From JAWPMV01 sp038527215 (lineage in GTDB: Bacteria > Bacteroidota > Bacteroidia > J057), in contig JBCBGC010000037.1 in the NCBI GenBank assembly GCA_038527215.1, forward strand, positions 1 to 58,370: a DNA stretch of 58,370 bases, in the 5' to 3' direction. The position numbers were made by a program, and so were the translations under genes. Each line of letters starts with the position of its first letter. Positions within the stretch are counted from its first letter, which is position 1. Below, in pieces: positions 1 through 8,454 of this stretch. The notes under the pieces were generated by a model. It saw nothing but the letters and a program-made list of their open reading frames with translations, ran no database searches and had not been told where the DNA came from.

Positions 1-168
1 CGAGTATCTCAGGATCTGATTTTGGTAGGAGGGATCCCATCCAATCCTCCTTTTCGTCCCATTACCACCCCGCTTGCAGTTGCCTACCACGATAACTTAT
101 CTCTTAAAAAGGGCCGGATGAAATATCCCCTGTCGGTAAGCTTTGGTTTCCCATGGACAGGAGAATAG
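1..168 (+). CDS. C-terminal end of an unidentified protein (partial)
   Basis: Frame 1 is open from the window edge to a TAG at 166-168 (55 residues, the last ones being SFGFPWTGE). The residues look like ordinary protein sequence rather than a chance frame, but there is too little to recognise a family. The next gene on the same strand starts 28 bases further on, so the two may be co-transcribed. The N-terminus lies outside the window. Confidence 0.45.
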   Translation, partial: RVSQDLILVGGIPSNPPFRPITTPLAVAYHDNLSLKKGRMKYPLSVSFGFPWTGE

Positions 169-196
169 TTTTCATCAAACCTAAATTCATCTCTAC

Positions 197-733
197 ATGC
201 ACACCCTTTTGAAAAAATGGATCATCCGCTTTCTGGAGGAAGCACACCTCCCGATTCCTGACCAGTTGGACGATCAGATAAAAACTATCCTTCAAGAAGA
301 AGTATCCTACGCTGATATGCAGGCCCTTATTTCCCTCATAGGAGTCGTGGATTATTATCATGATCGGTATAAAGACTTTTTCTCGGAAGAACTAGGAGCC
401 ACGCCCTTTGAGTTAAAACTGATGAATGTGTGCCGCTTCCATTTCCTGAGTGGATTCACAAGTCTTACCTGGGTTATGCAACAACCTGTTTATCGTCTCC
501 ATGCATATGCGGCGATGTTGGAGGATGAGTTGAAGGAAGGGCAGGTAGATCATGCTAAACTCCAAGCGTTCTTTGAACAGGTTCATGCCATGAAGGATCA
601 CTTCAGACAAGAGGTTTCATACAACATTAGATTCGTTATCCAGAATGGACAGGAGGTTATTGATCCAGAAATTGCTGCTAACATTAAGCACGCAGCCCAA
701 TCCTTTATTAAGCATTTCCCCGATGAGCAGTAG
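197..733 (+). CDS. hypothetical protein, helical, 178 aa
   Basis: An open frame of 178 codons that starts with ATG shortly after the preceding partial frame. The product is acidic to neutral and mostly helical by eye, with no signal peptide, no membrane segment and no Cys or Gly signature of a known enzyme class. I do not recognise the family. Position, strand and close spacing suggest co-transcription with the partial upstream gene. A cytoplasmic location is likely. The opposite strand also has open frames here, but their products are compositionally poorer and this frame has the better amino-acid balance. Confidence 0.6.
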   Translation: MHTLLKKWIIRFLEEAHLPIPDQLDDQIKTILQEEVSYADMQALISLIGVVDYYHDRYKDFFSEELGATPFELKLMNVCRFHFLSGFTSLTWVMQQPVYRLHAYAAMLEDELKEGQVDHAKLQAFFEQVHAMKDHFRQEVSYNIRFVIQNGQEVIDPEIAANIKHAAQSFIKHFPDEQ

Positions 734-844
734 AAATCTCGGTCTTGTATTATTTGCCTACTCAAAATCAATTGAGTTATGAATTCGCTATCTTTAGTTA
801 ATTGATCTTTCAGACCAACCATAACCCCTCTCGGATTTCTCCCC

Positions 845-1540
845 ATGTCCGACCTCGAAAAACCCCGCCTATCCCGCCTGACGGCTATCCTGACGCAGTT
901 GCAGTCCAAGCGCATCGTCACGGCTCCCTATCTGGCGGAGAAGCATCAGGTCAGTATCCGGACCATTTACCGGGACATCCGCACCCTCGAGCGGGCGGGC
1001 ATCCCCATCGTAACGGAGGAAGGCAAGGGCTATTCCATCATGGAGGGCTATCATCTGCCACCGGTGCTTTTTTCTGAAGAAGAAGCTAATGCCCTGATCA
1101 CGGTGGAGCAGTTGCTTATTCACAGCAAGGATCAATCCCTGAGCGAAAACGTATCTTCAGCCCTGGAAAAAATCAAGGCTATCCTGCGCTACGCCCAAAA
1201 AGGCAATGCAGACTTGCTGTCCGAGCGGGTATTCTTTGGGGGGCATTGGGGAGAGGAGAAGTCCAGCAACAACCTGATGCAGATTCAATCCGCCATCATT
1301 CATTTTCAGGTGTTGAAGATTGACTACCTTTCGGCAGACCAAAAGCAGACCACCCGCCATATCGAGCCTTTTGCCATTTACAGCATCCACGGGAATTTCC
1401 TGCTGGTCGCTTATTGTAGATTGCGGGAAGACTTCCGGGCTTTTCGCATCGATTATATCCAATCCCTCCTTCCCCAGGACGAGACCTTCACCCCGCATAA
1501 TATGAGCCTGAGGGAGTATTTTGAAAAATATGTGCGCTAG
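845..1540 (+). CDS. YafY-type transcriptional regulator (HTH + WYL domain)
   Basis: 231-residue regulator. Residues about 8-60 form a DeoR/HTH_11-type winged helix with the typical pattern of a helix (APYLAEKHQVSIRTIYRDI) followed by a wing (GIPIVTEEGKGYSI). The C-terminal part, about 140-220, is a WYL-type ligand domain (RHIEPFAIYSIHGNFLLVAY, then FRAFRIDYI). Such proteins bind small ligands or nucleic acid and repress or activate nearby genes. The gene lies directly upstream of the DUF4345 gene, with an inverted repeat and a promoter between them, so that gene is the likely target. Family assignment is secure; the inducer is unknown. Confidence 0.9.
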   Translation: MSDLEKPRLSRLTAILTQLQSKRIVTAPYLAEKHQVSIRTIYRDIRTLERAGIPIVTEEGKGYSIMEGYHLPPVLFSEEEANALITVEQLLIHSKDQSLSENVSSALEKIKAILRYAQKGNADLLSERVFFGGHWGEEKSSNNLMQIQSAIIHFQVLKIDYLSADQKQTTRHIEPFAIYSIHGNFLLVAYCRLREDFRAFRIDYIQSLLPQDETFTPHNMSLREYFEKYVR

Positions 1541-1551
1541 CCTTTCACCCC

Positions 1552-1586
1552 TGACACAAGGCTGTCACCTCCTGCCCATACTTTTG
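1552..1586 (+). promoter_or_regulatory. Promoter of the DUF4345 gene with inverted-repeat operator
   Basis: The inverted repeat TGACA-N6-TGTCA (1552-1567) is followed by TACTTTTG (1579-1586), a good Bacteroidota -7 element (TAnnTTTG). The inverted repeat covers the place where the -33 region should be. The preceding gene encodes a WYL regulator, so this is its probable operator (inference). Confidence 0.5.
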
Positions 1587-1612
1587 CTGTAGAACCATCT
1601 AACAGCAACAAA

Positions 1613-1999
1613 ATGGATATCATCAACATCGTTATTCTTTCCCTGAGCGGGCTGCTGCTCACTTTCGTAGGCTCTATGCGCCTTTTTAACCCCATCCAGA
1701 CGTATGCCAAGAACTCCGGCATCGAGCTACCCAATGAGGTCAACCTGCTCAATGAAATGCGGGGGGTGAGTGGCGTGATGCTCTCAGGCGGTCTGCTGGC
1801 CTTTCTGGGCATTTTCCTGCCCGAGTTGACCCGCTCTTCTTTTGTGGTGCTTTGTGTCATCTATCTGGGCTTCGCTATCGGACGTACCCTCAGTTTCAAC
1901 CTGGATGGCAAAGCCAATCAGCAAATTGTCTCAGGCCTGGTCTTTGAGCTGGTGCTCGGCGGAGCCAATCTCTTTGGGCTGATCCGCAGCCTGGGCTAG
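1613..1999 (+). CDS. DUF4345 domain membrane protein
   Basis: 128-residue integral membrane protein with four predicted hydrophobic segments. The pattern is typical of DUF4345: an N-terminal segment (SLSGLLLTFVGSMRLFNP), a conserved NEMRGVSGVMLSGG stretch, then LGFAIGRTLSF and a C-terminal helix ending the protein. The family has no established biochemical role. It often stands next to a YafY/WYL regulator, as here. It has its own promoter in the 72-bp spacer, and a terminator hairpin follows the stop codon. Confidence 0.85.
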   Translation: MDIINIVILSLSGLLLTFVGSMRLFNPIQTYAKNSGIELPNEVNLLNEMRGVSGVMLSGGLLAFLGIFLPELTRSSFVVLCVIYLGFAIGRTLSFNLDGKANQQIVSGLVFELVLGGANLFGLIRSLG

Positions 2000-2010
2000 C
2001 CAAGGTCTTA

Positions 2011-2040
2011 TGCTGCGCAACCCATGCGGCAGCACTTTTT
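2011..2040 (+). terminator. Rho-independent terminator after the DUF4345 gene
   Basis: Hairpin with arms TGCTG-CGCA and TGCG-(G)-CAGCA around an ACCCA loop, followed by CTTTTT. It lies 12 bases after the DUF4345 stop codon and separates it from the converging iron island. Confidence 0.6.
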
Positions 2041-2093
2041 ACCCATGCTAGGTTGGCACCGCAAGGAAAGAAAAAACCAAGCGGCACGCAGCC

Positions 2094-3791
2094 TTAGGAG
2101 GAAGTATTGCCCCGCAGGCGCGAATACTTAACCATCGCCGGTTTCGGTTTATGCGGAAGCTTCTTGCGGACAGGGGCGTTGGTAGGGGCCGACGCCTCTT
2201 CTATTTGGCCTTCCTGGGGCTTGTCGGAATCGGGTTTTACTTTGAGGACAAAAAATACCAACACCAGGGCGGTTATGCCAGAAAAGAACCAGAACAAGTC
2301 AATGTAGGCAACTGAAGGACTGGTCTGCCAGGTTTCCCATACCCAGCCTCCGGTAGCAATCCCATTGGCTACCGGTACAAAAAGGGAGAGCATGCCACCT
2401 AGTAAGAGATAGTTCCGGTTTTGGGCTGAATATCGGTTCCAGGCCAGCCCCACCAGGGTTAAGGCCAACCAGCCCAGGAAGAAAATAGTATTGACCGTAG
2501 AAGCACGACCGACCATGTCCATGGGCACGATTTTGTTGGCCAGGAAGATCAGGGCAAATGCCGGGAACATGCTCAGACAGATCGCCAGATACCACTTGGT
2601 TACCCGATGATGAAATAATCGTTGTTTAAAGGTGTAGCGAGGATTATCCCGGGCAGTCCGCCAGATCAGCACCCCGCTGATGATCATAAAGCAGGTAATC
2701 ATGGCCAGGACAAAATAGAGGATTTTGAGCAGCCCCCCGCCAAAAGTGGCAAAGTGCAACTTGGTGATAAAGTCTACCACCCCGTAGCTGTAGGAGCGCT
2801 TATTGGGAATCAAGCTGTATTCTTCCAGTACGACGCCATCTTTCATGCGCATGGCTAGATTACCTGAAGAAAAAATACCTTTATGGTCATCAATGTTCCA
2901 GAAGGCGAGCGCATCTTCCTTTCCATAATTCCGAACGGAGACACGATTAACATGGAATCCAGGATAGGCTTCCTTAATTTGAGCGGCCAGGACATTCAAA
3001 GAAAGGTGCTCATAAGCCGGGGCATGCTCATCTATGGTCAAGGCGCTGGCTGGGTTGACTTTCTCGAATACCTTCTCAGTATCTCCATCATACATCAGGA
3101 ATACCGTTGGCAATAGCACCAGCGTTAACAGGCCAAAAAAGGCTCCGGTAACGGCATAGGCTAGTTGGAAAGGAAGGCCAATCACCCCCAGGACAGTATG
3201 CGCATTGGTCCAGATGGTTTTCCACTTTCCTTCCTTGACAAAAGCATAAAATTTGGTCAGCAGATTTCGCCAGTGAATCATCACCCCACTCACAATCGCA
3301 AACAGGAAAAACAGCGCGACAAAACCGGAAAGAAAAAGGCCTAATCTGGGCACAGGGATTTGACCAAAATAATGCAGCACATATATCGTGTCGCCGACCG
3401 TAGTCTTGGGCTCGTTCAGGTCCTGGATATGCATATCGTCCGGACTCACATAAGCAGCCATCCGCTCAATGGTAGAATCAGCTTTTCGCTGAGCGCCATA
3501 AACGGTAAAAACCGGAGATTCCTCCGTCGGCAATCTCAGGTTAGTATTTTGGGAGTAGTCCAGTTCGTATACGCCATCAACTTTCGCCAGGGCAGCGTCC
3601 AGGTCTAAGTCTGCATTGACTTCCTGCCGCATGTCAGGGTTTTCCCATTGGATGATTTCGTGGCGGAAAAGCGCATAGGCCCCCGCGTAAAAAATCACGA
3701 AGAGGCCAAAACTGATCACGATACCGGCCACCGTATGTGTATGGAAAAGTGCATTGTAGGTGCGATTACCAAGACCTTTGAGCTTTTTCAT
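2094..3791 (-). CDS. PepSY-domain inner-membrane protein, XusC-like (siderophore iron release/reduction)
   Basis: 565-residue PepSY-associated membrane protein with about eight membrane segments, four in the PepSY-TM core and four more C-terminal. Conserved histidines lie at helix ends (HTHTVAG near the start, MIHW, AHTVLGV and KLHFATFGGG), which are possible haem or metal ligands. Periplasmic PepSY regions lie between the helices. The tail is basic. It is the last gene of a five-gene operon with a TonB receptor, a DUF4374-like lipoprotein and two small membrane proteins. The architecture matches the XusABC xenosiderophore system of Bacteroides, where XusC is the PepSY inner-membrane component. 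Reduction of siderophore-bound iron is the proposed role of such proteins (inference). Spacing to the next gene upstream is one base. Confidence 0.8.
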   Translation of the reverse strand: MKKLKGLGNRTYNALFHTHTVAGIVISFGLFVIFYAGAYALFRHEIIQWENPDMRQEVNADLDLDAALAKVDGVYELDYSQNTNLRLPTEESPVFTVYGAQRKADSTIERMAAYVSPDDMHIQDLNEPKTTVGDTIYVLHYFGQIPVPRLGLFLSGFVALFFLFAIVSGVMIHWRNLLTKFYAFVKEGKWKTIWTNAHTVLGVIGLPFQLAYAVTGAFFGLLTLVLLPTVFLMYDGDTEKVFEKVNPASALTIDEHAPAYEHLSLNVLAAQIKEAYPGFHVNRVSVRNYGKEDALAFWNIDDHKGIFSSGNLAMRMKDGVVLEEYSLIPNKRSYSYGVVDFITKLHFATFGGGLLKILYFVLAMITCFMIISGVLIWRTARDNPRYTFKQRLFHHRVTKWYLAICLSMFPAFALIFLANKIVPMDMVGRASTVNTIFFLGWLALTLVGLAWNRYSAQNRNYLLLGGMLSLFVPVANGIATGGWVWETWQTSPSVAYIDLFWFFSGITALVLVFFVLKVKPDSDKPQEGQIEEASAPTNAPVRKKLPHKPKPAMVKYSRLRGNTSS

Positions 3792-3792
3792 A

Positions 3793-4068
3793 TTACAATA
3801 TCATTAAACCGGTACCGATTAGGGTAATACCTGCCAGAATGGCCCAGGAGATCCAGGCCCGTTTGATCATGTATACCATGATCATCAGGCCCACCCAGAC
3901 CAGAAAAAAAGAATAGGCGGAAGTAAGCAAAACCGGGGTATCATCCACCACGCTTTTTGCGAAAGAAATATGGAGCATGGTGGAAGCAATGTAGCACCCA
4001 AAAATGGCAGCCATCAATTTGCTGAATTGCACCCAGCCCGAAGATAAATATTTGGCTTTTGCTGGCAT
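3793..4068 (-). CDS. Small membrane protein, DUF3649-like (iron-uptake operon)
   Basis: 91 residues with three hydrophobic segments (about 15-35, 45-65 and 70-91). The pattern KLMAAIFGCYIASTMLHISF followed by LLTSAYSFFLVWVGLMIMVY resembles DUF3649, a family found beside PepSY and DUF3325 genes in iron-regulated operons of proteobacteria. Here it lies one base from both neighbours, so translation is probably coupled. The function is unknown; a subunit or assembly partner of the PepSY protein is the natural guess. Confidence 0.6.
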   Translation of the reverse strand: MPAKAKYLSSGWVQFSKLMAAIFGCYIASTMLHISFAKSVVDDTPVLLTSAYSFFLVWVGLMIMVYMIKRAWISWAILAGITLIGTGLMIL

Positions 4069-4069
4069 A

Positions 4070-4375
4070 TCAGAGGAAGTCTACAATCATGGCACCCACA
4101 CAAATAGCGCCCCAGGCCCAACTCCACTTTATGTTCATTTTGACGGTGGGAATCACGGCGGAAAGGATGGTCATAAAGGCTACCAGCCAAACAAAGAATC
4201 CTGTCACACCGTCGAAATTTCTCGTAAATAAAAATAAGGAGGAAATCGACATGACACTAGCTAAGATGAACAATAATTGCTTGCGTTCCAGCAAACCTGG
4301 GAACTCCTGATGCGGAAAATACCGGGAAGTCCCATAGAACGAAAAACAAGCGAGGATCATCAAAGCCAATGCCAT
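4070..4375 (-). CDS. Small membrane protein, DUF3325-like (iron-uptake operon)
   Basis: 101 residues with four hydrophobic segments, starting MALALMILACFSFYGTSRYFPHQ. This is the usual layout of DUF3325 proteins, which accompany DUF3649 and PepSY membrane proteins and TonB siderophore receptors. It lies 20 bases after the lipoprotein gene in the same operon and one base before the DUF3649-like gene. The biochemical role is unknown. The two small proteins together with the PepSY protein probably form the inner-membrane part of the system (inference). Confidence 0.6.
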   Translation of the reverse strand: MALALMILACFSFYGTSRYFPHQEFPGLLERKQLLFILASVMSISSLFLFTRNFDGVTGFFVWLVAFMTILSAVIPTVKMNIKWSWAWGAICVGAMIVDFL

Positions 4376-4395
4376 ATCTATCGTGTGTTAACTGC

Positions 4396-5892
4396 TTATT
4401 CGTTGATGGAAAGATCGAATACACCTGCGATGTTTGCGCCCGTTACGTCAAACAGTTTGACGGCATCTCCCGTGGTTTCGTCCAGGCTGAAGAAAGCGTT
4501 GACCGATGGGTTAGCAATGGCAAAATGCGGGGTACCTCCAACAAATGTCATATTAGACGCATCGAAAGGAGATAAAGGCGGTAATCCATTAATTTTGGCC
4601 ACGGTCTGGTTGACCAGGTTAACCTCGACCCAGGCCCCACTAGGAGAGGTAAAGAGCCAGAAGGTGATCTGCTGAATATCCTCCGGCGTCAGATTCTGCA
4701 CCCCGCCGCGCATGGTAATCAAGTCTATAATTTGCTGATCCAATTGTTCATTGACCAGCGCATATCCGATATCGTTCTTGTAGTAATAGAAGGTTGAGAG
4801 AAATGAACCAAATCCGTTTACGGAAGGATTGTTCACTACAGGCACTTCAAAATTGTAGGTAGGGTCGTAGTCATCTGTACCGGCAGGGATTTTCACTACT
4901 GCTCCTGAAACGGTTGGCAGGCTGATATTGCCGGCGTGGAAGAAATAAAAGTTGCCTGATTCATCAATATAGCGTTGCCCGAAGCGGTTGAACACAATCA
5001 CACTCCCTGCTCCTTCAAATTCCGCGACAGAAGTTACGGTCCCGGCAGAAATATCAATCTTGGGCAGGGCAACGTTCGGTACATTCCCGCCCGCTTCCAG
5101 TCGGGTAGGTACAAAGATTTCATTGTCTCCCCGGAAAATATAGGTCTGATAGCGAACCGCGGCTGTGTCGACCAGGGCATTGGCTGCGGTCATGTCAATC
5201 TCCCCCGTAACCTGCATGCTGGTCGGGTTGAAAGTGTTGATTTTGTTGGGATCATTCCGGTCGTGAAATACGCCAAAATCTGCATCTCTGGTCCGGAGAG
5301 AAAAAGACTCTCCACTTACGGTGGAGATAATGCCGTCCTCCACGAATTCATTGTTCCCATTTACGCCAATCTTGGCGAAACCAGAGGAGCCATCTGTCCG
5401 GGTCATGAATAAAGCTCCATCCTGAATGGACAGCGGGAAAAAGCTTTGGAAAGCAGTTCCCTGTGTCATGTCGATGGTCCCACTTGGCATGGTTTCAAAA
5501 TACTGAGCATACCAGGTATCCCCTGCTTCATTACGGGCTACTACGACATAGCCGGATTGCCGACGGACATTGGCGGGGTCTAGGGCCACCATGAGATTAG
5601 CCGCGAACTCATCGCTTAGATCACCATTTCGGGCTGTCAAAGAAACCACATAAGTTCCTTCAGCCGCAAAGGTATGCGTCGGATCAGCCTCCGTAGAGGT
5701 GTTGCCATCGCCAAAATCCCAGGCATAGGAGGTGGCGTTTTTGGACTCATTGGTGAAGGTAATGGTCAGTTCTACCGCTGAGGTGCTAAAAGAGGCCTCG
5801 GGATTAGGATTTTCATCCTGTTTACAGGCCGCCAAGACAGCCAGGGCAGCTATGGCCACCCATATGTGAAAATGTTTATAAAATCCGTTCAT
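4396..5892 (-). CDS. Surface lipoprotein, PKD domain fused to DUF4374-like domain, XusB-like
   Basis: 498-residue lipoprotein. The signal peptide ends in a lipobox with Cys23 (VLAAC). Residues about 33-108 are a PKD domain (SYAWDFGDGNTS, then PTHTFAAEGTYVVSL). The rest, about 112-498, is a repetitive beta-rich domain resembling DUF4374 (YVVVARNEAGDTW at its start, FSLDETTGDAVKLFDV near its end), the fold family of XusB, a cell-surface lipoprotein that binds enterobactin-type siderophores in Bacteroides. It lies 21 bases after the TonB receptor, as xusB follows xusA. The PKD domain is an addition not present in the XusB known to me and may act as a spacer from the membrane. The ligand cannot be read from the sequence. 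Confidence 0.75.
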   Translation of the reverse strand: MNGFYKHFHIWVAIAALAVLAACKQDENPNPEASFSTSAVELTITFTNESKNATSYAWDFGDGNTSTEADPTHTFAAEGTYVVSLTARNGDLSDEFAANLMVALDPANVRRQSGYVVVARNEAGDTWYAQYFETMPSGTIDMTQGTAFQSFFPLSIQDGALFMTRTDGSSGFAKIGVNGNNEFVEDGIISTVSGESFSLRTRDADFGVFHDRNDPNKINTFNPTSMQVTGEIDMTAANALVDTAAVRYQTYIFRGDNEIFVPTRLEAGGNVPNVALPKIDISAGTVTSVAEFEGAGSVIVFNRFGQRYIDESGNFYFFHAGNISLPTVSGAVVKIPAGTDDYDPTYNFEVPVVNNPSVNGFGSFLSTFYYYKNDIGYALVNEQLDQQIIDLITMRGGVQNLTPEDIQQITFWLFTSPSGAWVEVNLVNQTVAKINGLPPLSPFDASNMTFVGGTPHFAIANPSVNAFFSLDETTGDAVKLFDVTGANIAGVFDLSINE

Positions 5893-5913
5893 TTGATTTG
5901 TATAGTTTGATGT

Positions 5914-8283
5914 TTATATCTTTTGAAATAGGTATCGCACTTTGACGGAGAAATTCCTCCCCGGCTTGGGTACCCGATAATTATCAAATACCTCAGTATT
6001 GAGAATATTGCCTGCTTCGAAGGTAAAGGTGAAGCCAGATTTGCCCAGGATATAGGTAAGGCCCGCGTCTAGTTGTCGCTGGACCGGAATGATGTTTTCC
6101 TCATTTCGGTTCACCTGGAAAATGAGGTCAAATTCATCCACAAAGGTGTAGTAGGTAAAAAGAGAGATGTCGTCCTTTTTGGCCAGTGGATTCTTGAAAG
6201 TGTAGCGGGCATTGAGGTTGTAAAACCGGGCAGGAATATTGGGAAGAGGGTTACCGATCCCATTGGTATTGGTGGCATTGGGCTCGCCGTCTCGGACTAC
6301 CTCCTGCAAGGTGAGGCTACCCGATAATACCAGGTCTTTGATCGGGGATACTTCCAGGCTGGCTTCAATCCCTCTGGCATCTGCCTCATCTTCATTGATG
6401 TACTGTGCAGGGTCATTTTCATTTCTCCCCGCCTCCAGGCGGATCAGGTTCGTCTGGTCTCTTAAAAAGCCATTGGCCTCCAGGGAGACGTATTGATGCT
6501 CTGTGAAATTTAGTCGGTAATAGGCTCCCAGGTTCAGGTTCTTGCTGCGTTCAGGTTCCAGGAAAAAATTAGGCTCAATGGTCAGGAAGTTGCCAAAGAC
6601 TTCGTTTTTGGTAGGGATGCGGATCGCCTGCTCAAAACTCGTGCGGACAAAAAGCCCTTCCCGAATCGTATATTTTAATCCCAGTCCATAGCCCGGCTCT
6701 CCCGCCTTTTGCTCTATGCTGAATACCTGACTGGCACCCGTAGGCCTTAAATCTGCCGTACTTTGCTCGTAATAATAATACTTGCCAAAAAGGACAGATT
6801 CGAGTTTTTCTCCCAACCACTTGGCCTCGTAGGAAATCCCACTGATGGAGCGCGTGAGGTAAGAAGGTACCGTATTGGGATCAACGGGTTCGGTGTCCCC
6901 TACTTTAGGCGCCAAAGGGTCTTCGCCCACCACCACCTGATGGCTAAAGAAAGAAGAGGCTTTTAAGGTATGTTGAGGAGCCAGGGAGAAGGCAATATTG
7001 GCCCGGTGAATATGAGAGGTATTGGTACCTGTCCGTAAGGAAGGCAAAGCCAGCACCTCCATGCCCTGGTTATTTCGGGCTACTACTTCTCCAAACCAGT
7101 CATATACATTGACGGTAGAATCATCCACCGCTTCATTCGCCCGAGAATAATTCCCAAAGTAATCCAATAGCAGCCGACTATTCAACAGGGCTTTGCGATA
7201 GCGTAAGCTATGGATTAATACATTATTTGATAATTCGGCCTCCCCTACCGCCTTATTCCCTAAGCGAATGCCATGCTGAATTTCATCAAAGCGCTGGTTG
7301 TAGCTAAGGCTGTAAGTGAAATTATCGGCCCATTTGGTGTCTATCACCCCCAGGGAGCCCATCACCATGGAGGATTGATGCCCACTGTGGAAACGCTCTA
7401 CTTCTACTTCAATCTCCTGGAAGTTTGCCGTTCTTTGTCTGGCCCGAATTTTATAATTGTTGTCTGAGTGGTTATAGAAACTAGAAAAGGAGAGCAAGAG
7501 GTGGTCCCCTATTTTTTTGGCCGCGTTCAGGCTGCCCACATGAGAGTTGAAGGAACCAAATTGGTAAGCTGCGTCCAGATAATCGAAGGCAACTTTCCGG
7601 CTTATGACATTGATCCCACCGGCCAGGGCGTCTGTTCCCACATCTATAGGCATCACCCCTTTGTAGATGTCCACCCGCTCCACCGTGTTGACCGGGATAT
7701 TGTTCAGTTGGATACCGCCGCCTAACAATTCCAGGGGAATCCCATCATAATAGGTCCGGACCGCCCTTCCGGAGAGGCCGTTTAATTGGATGGAAGTCCG
7801 GCTGCCCATGCCTCCGGATTGACGTACCCTGACCCCGGCGGTTCTATCCAGCACCGATACGACATCAGCCGCTTCGTTTTGAAGCTTTACCACGTCAATC
7901 GAAGTAATTTGAATCGGACTTTCGGAGAGTTCCTGGCTGACCGACTTCTCGGTAATGGTGACCTGACCAAGTTCTGTCTCTATTTCCTCCAGGCTGAAGT
8001 TTACCTCCAACATGCCTGAAGCGGGAACCTTGATTTCCTGTAAGGACTTTTTAAATCCCAAATGCGTAACCCCCAACTGATAGGTGCCGGAAGGGACATC
8101 CGGTATCAGGTAAGCGCCGTTTTCGCCCGAGACAGCCCCCCAGACTGTCCCCTCGATGCGGAGGGTAGCTCCAGCCACAGGCTTTTGATCACTATCCAGG
8201 ACTTTCCCTTTTATGCCGCCAGCAAAAGCGGAGAAAAAGCTGATAGAAAAAATGATGAACAGTATCCAGGGTCGCAGCGCCAT
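5914..8283 (-). CDS. TonB-dependent siderophore receptor, XusA-like
   Basis: I start the gene at the ATG at 8283 (789 residues); the longer frame begins with TTG. A signal peptide (cleavage near AFAGG) is followed by a carboxypeptidase-regulatory-like domain (about 22-105, KGKVLDSDQKPVAGATLRIEG), a plug domain (SGMGSRTSIQLNGLSGRAVR, VERVDIYKGVMP) and a 22-strand barrel ending in an aromatic residue (VRYLFQKI). The receptor would import a ferric siderophore with TonB energy. It is the first gene of the XusABC-like operon. Upstream lies a clear promoter with an iron-box-like palindrome and two TACC-N8-GGTA boxes, so iron control is likely. Confidence 0.88.
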   Translation of the reverse strand: MALRPWILFIIFSISFFSAFAGGIKGKVLDSDQKPVAGATLRIEGTVWGAVSGENGAYLIPDVPSGTYQLGVTHLGFKKSLQEIKVPASGMLEVNFSLEEIETELGQVTITEKSVSQELSESPIQITSIDVVKLQNEAADVVSVLDRTAGVRVRQSGGMGSRTSIQLNGLSGRAVRTYYDGIPLELLGGGIQLNNIPVNTVERVDIYKGVMPIDVGTDALAGGINVISRKVAFDYLDAAYQFGSFNSHVGSLNAAKKIGDHLLLSFSSFYNHSDNNYKIRARQRTANFQEIEVEVERFHSGHQSSMVMGSLGVIDTKWADNFTYSLSYNQRFDEIQHGIRLGNKAVGEAELSNNVLIHSLRYRKALLNSRLLLDYFGNYSRANEAVDDSTVNVYDWFGEVVARNNQGMEVLALPSLRTGTNTSHIHRANIAFSLAPQHTLKASSFFSHQVVVGEDPLAPKVGDTEPVDPNTVPSYLTRSISGISYEAKWLGEKLESVLFGKYYYYEQSTADLRPTGASQVFSIEQKAGEPGYGLGLKYTIREGLFVRTSFEQAIRIPTKNEVFGNFLTIEPNFFLEPERSKNLNLGAYYRLNFTEHQYVSLEANGFLRDQTNLIRLEAGRNENDPAQYINEDEADARGIEASLEVSPIKDLVLSGSLTLQEVVRDGEPNATNTNGIGNPLPNIPARFYNLNARYTFKNPLAKKDDISLFTYYTFVDEFDLIFQVNRNEENIIPVQRQLDAGLTYILGKSGFTFTFEAGNILNTEVFDNYRVPKPGRNFSVKVRYLFQKI

Positions 8284-8302
8284 AGGGAACAATCTTCAAA
8301 TC

Positions 8303-8358
8303 TTATTTAGATTGATTCTAACCTTGGCAAACATAAAAGACTGATCACAGGTGGACAA
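8303..8358 (-). promoter_or_regulatory. Iron-regulated promoter of the XusABC-like operon
   Basis: Read on the minus strand: TTG (8358-8356), 20 bases, TATGTTTG (8335-8328), then the palindrome-like TTAGAATCAATCTAAATAA (8321-8303) where transcription would start. The last element resembles iron boxes of Bacteroidota (TTTAGA...TCTAAA). The same arrangement recurs at 12271-12326, which strongly supports a real promoter and Fur-type repression (the regulator is inferred). Confidence 0.75.
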
Positions 8359-8372
8359 AAGAAATACAGAAA

Positions 8373-8432
8373 TACCTAATTCATGGTAACAAATAATTGC
8401 CATTTCAAGGCATGGCTACCCAAAATTAGGTA
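8373..8432. promoter_or_regulatory. Pair of TACC-N8-GGTA boxes, 44 bp apart
   Basis: TACCTAATTCATGGTA (8373-8388) and TACCCAAAATTAGGTA (8417-8432), start-to-start 44 bp. The first box begins 14 bases upstream of the -33 element of the XusABC-like promoter, a usual place for an activator. The same pair with the same spacing lies upstream of the 12.15-kb operon. Confidence 0.65.
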
Positions 8433-8454
8433 ATAATTGCGTGCTTGGTCCTGG

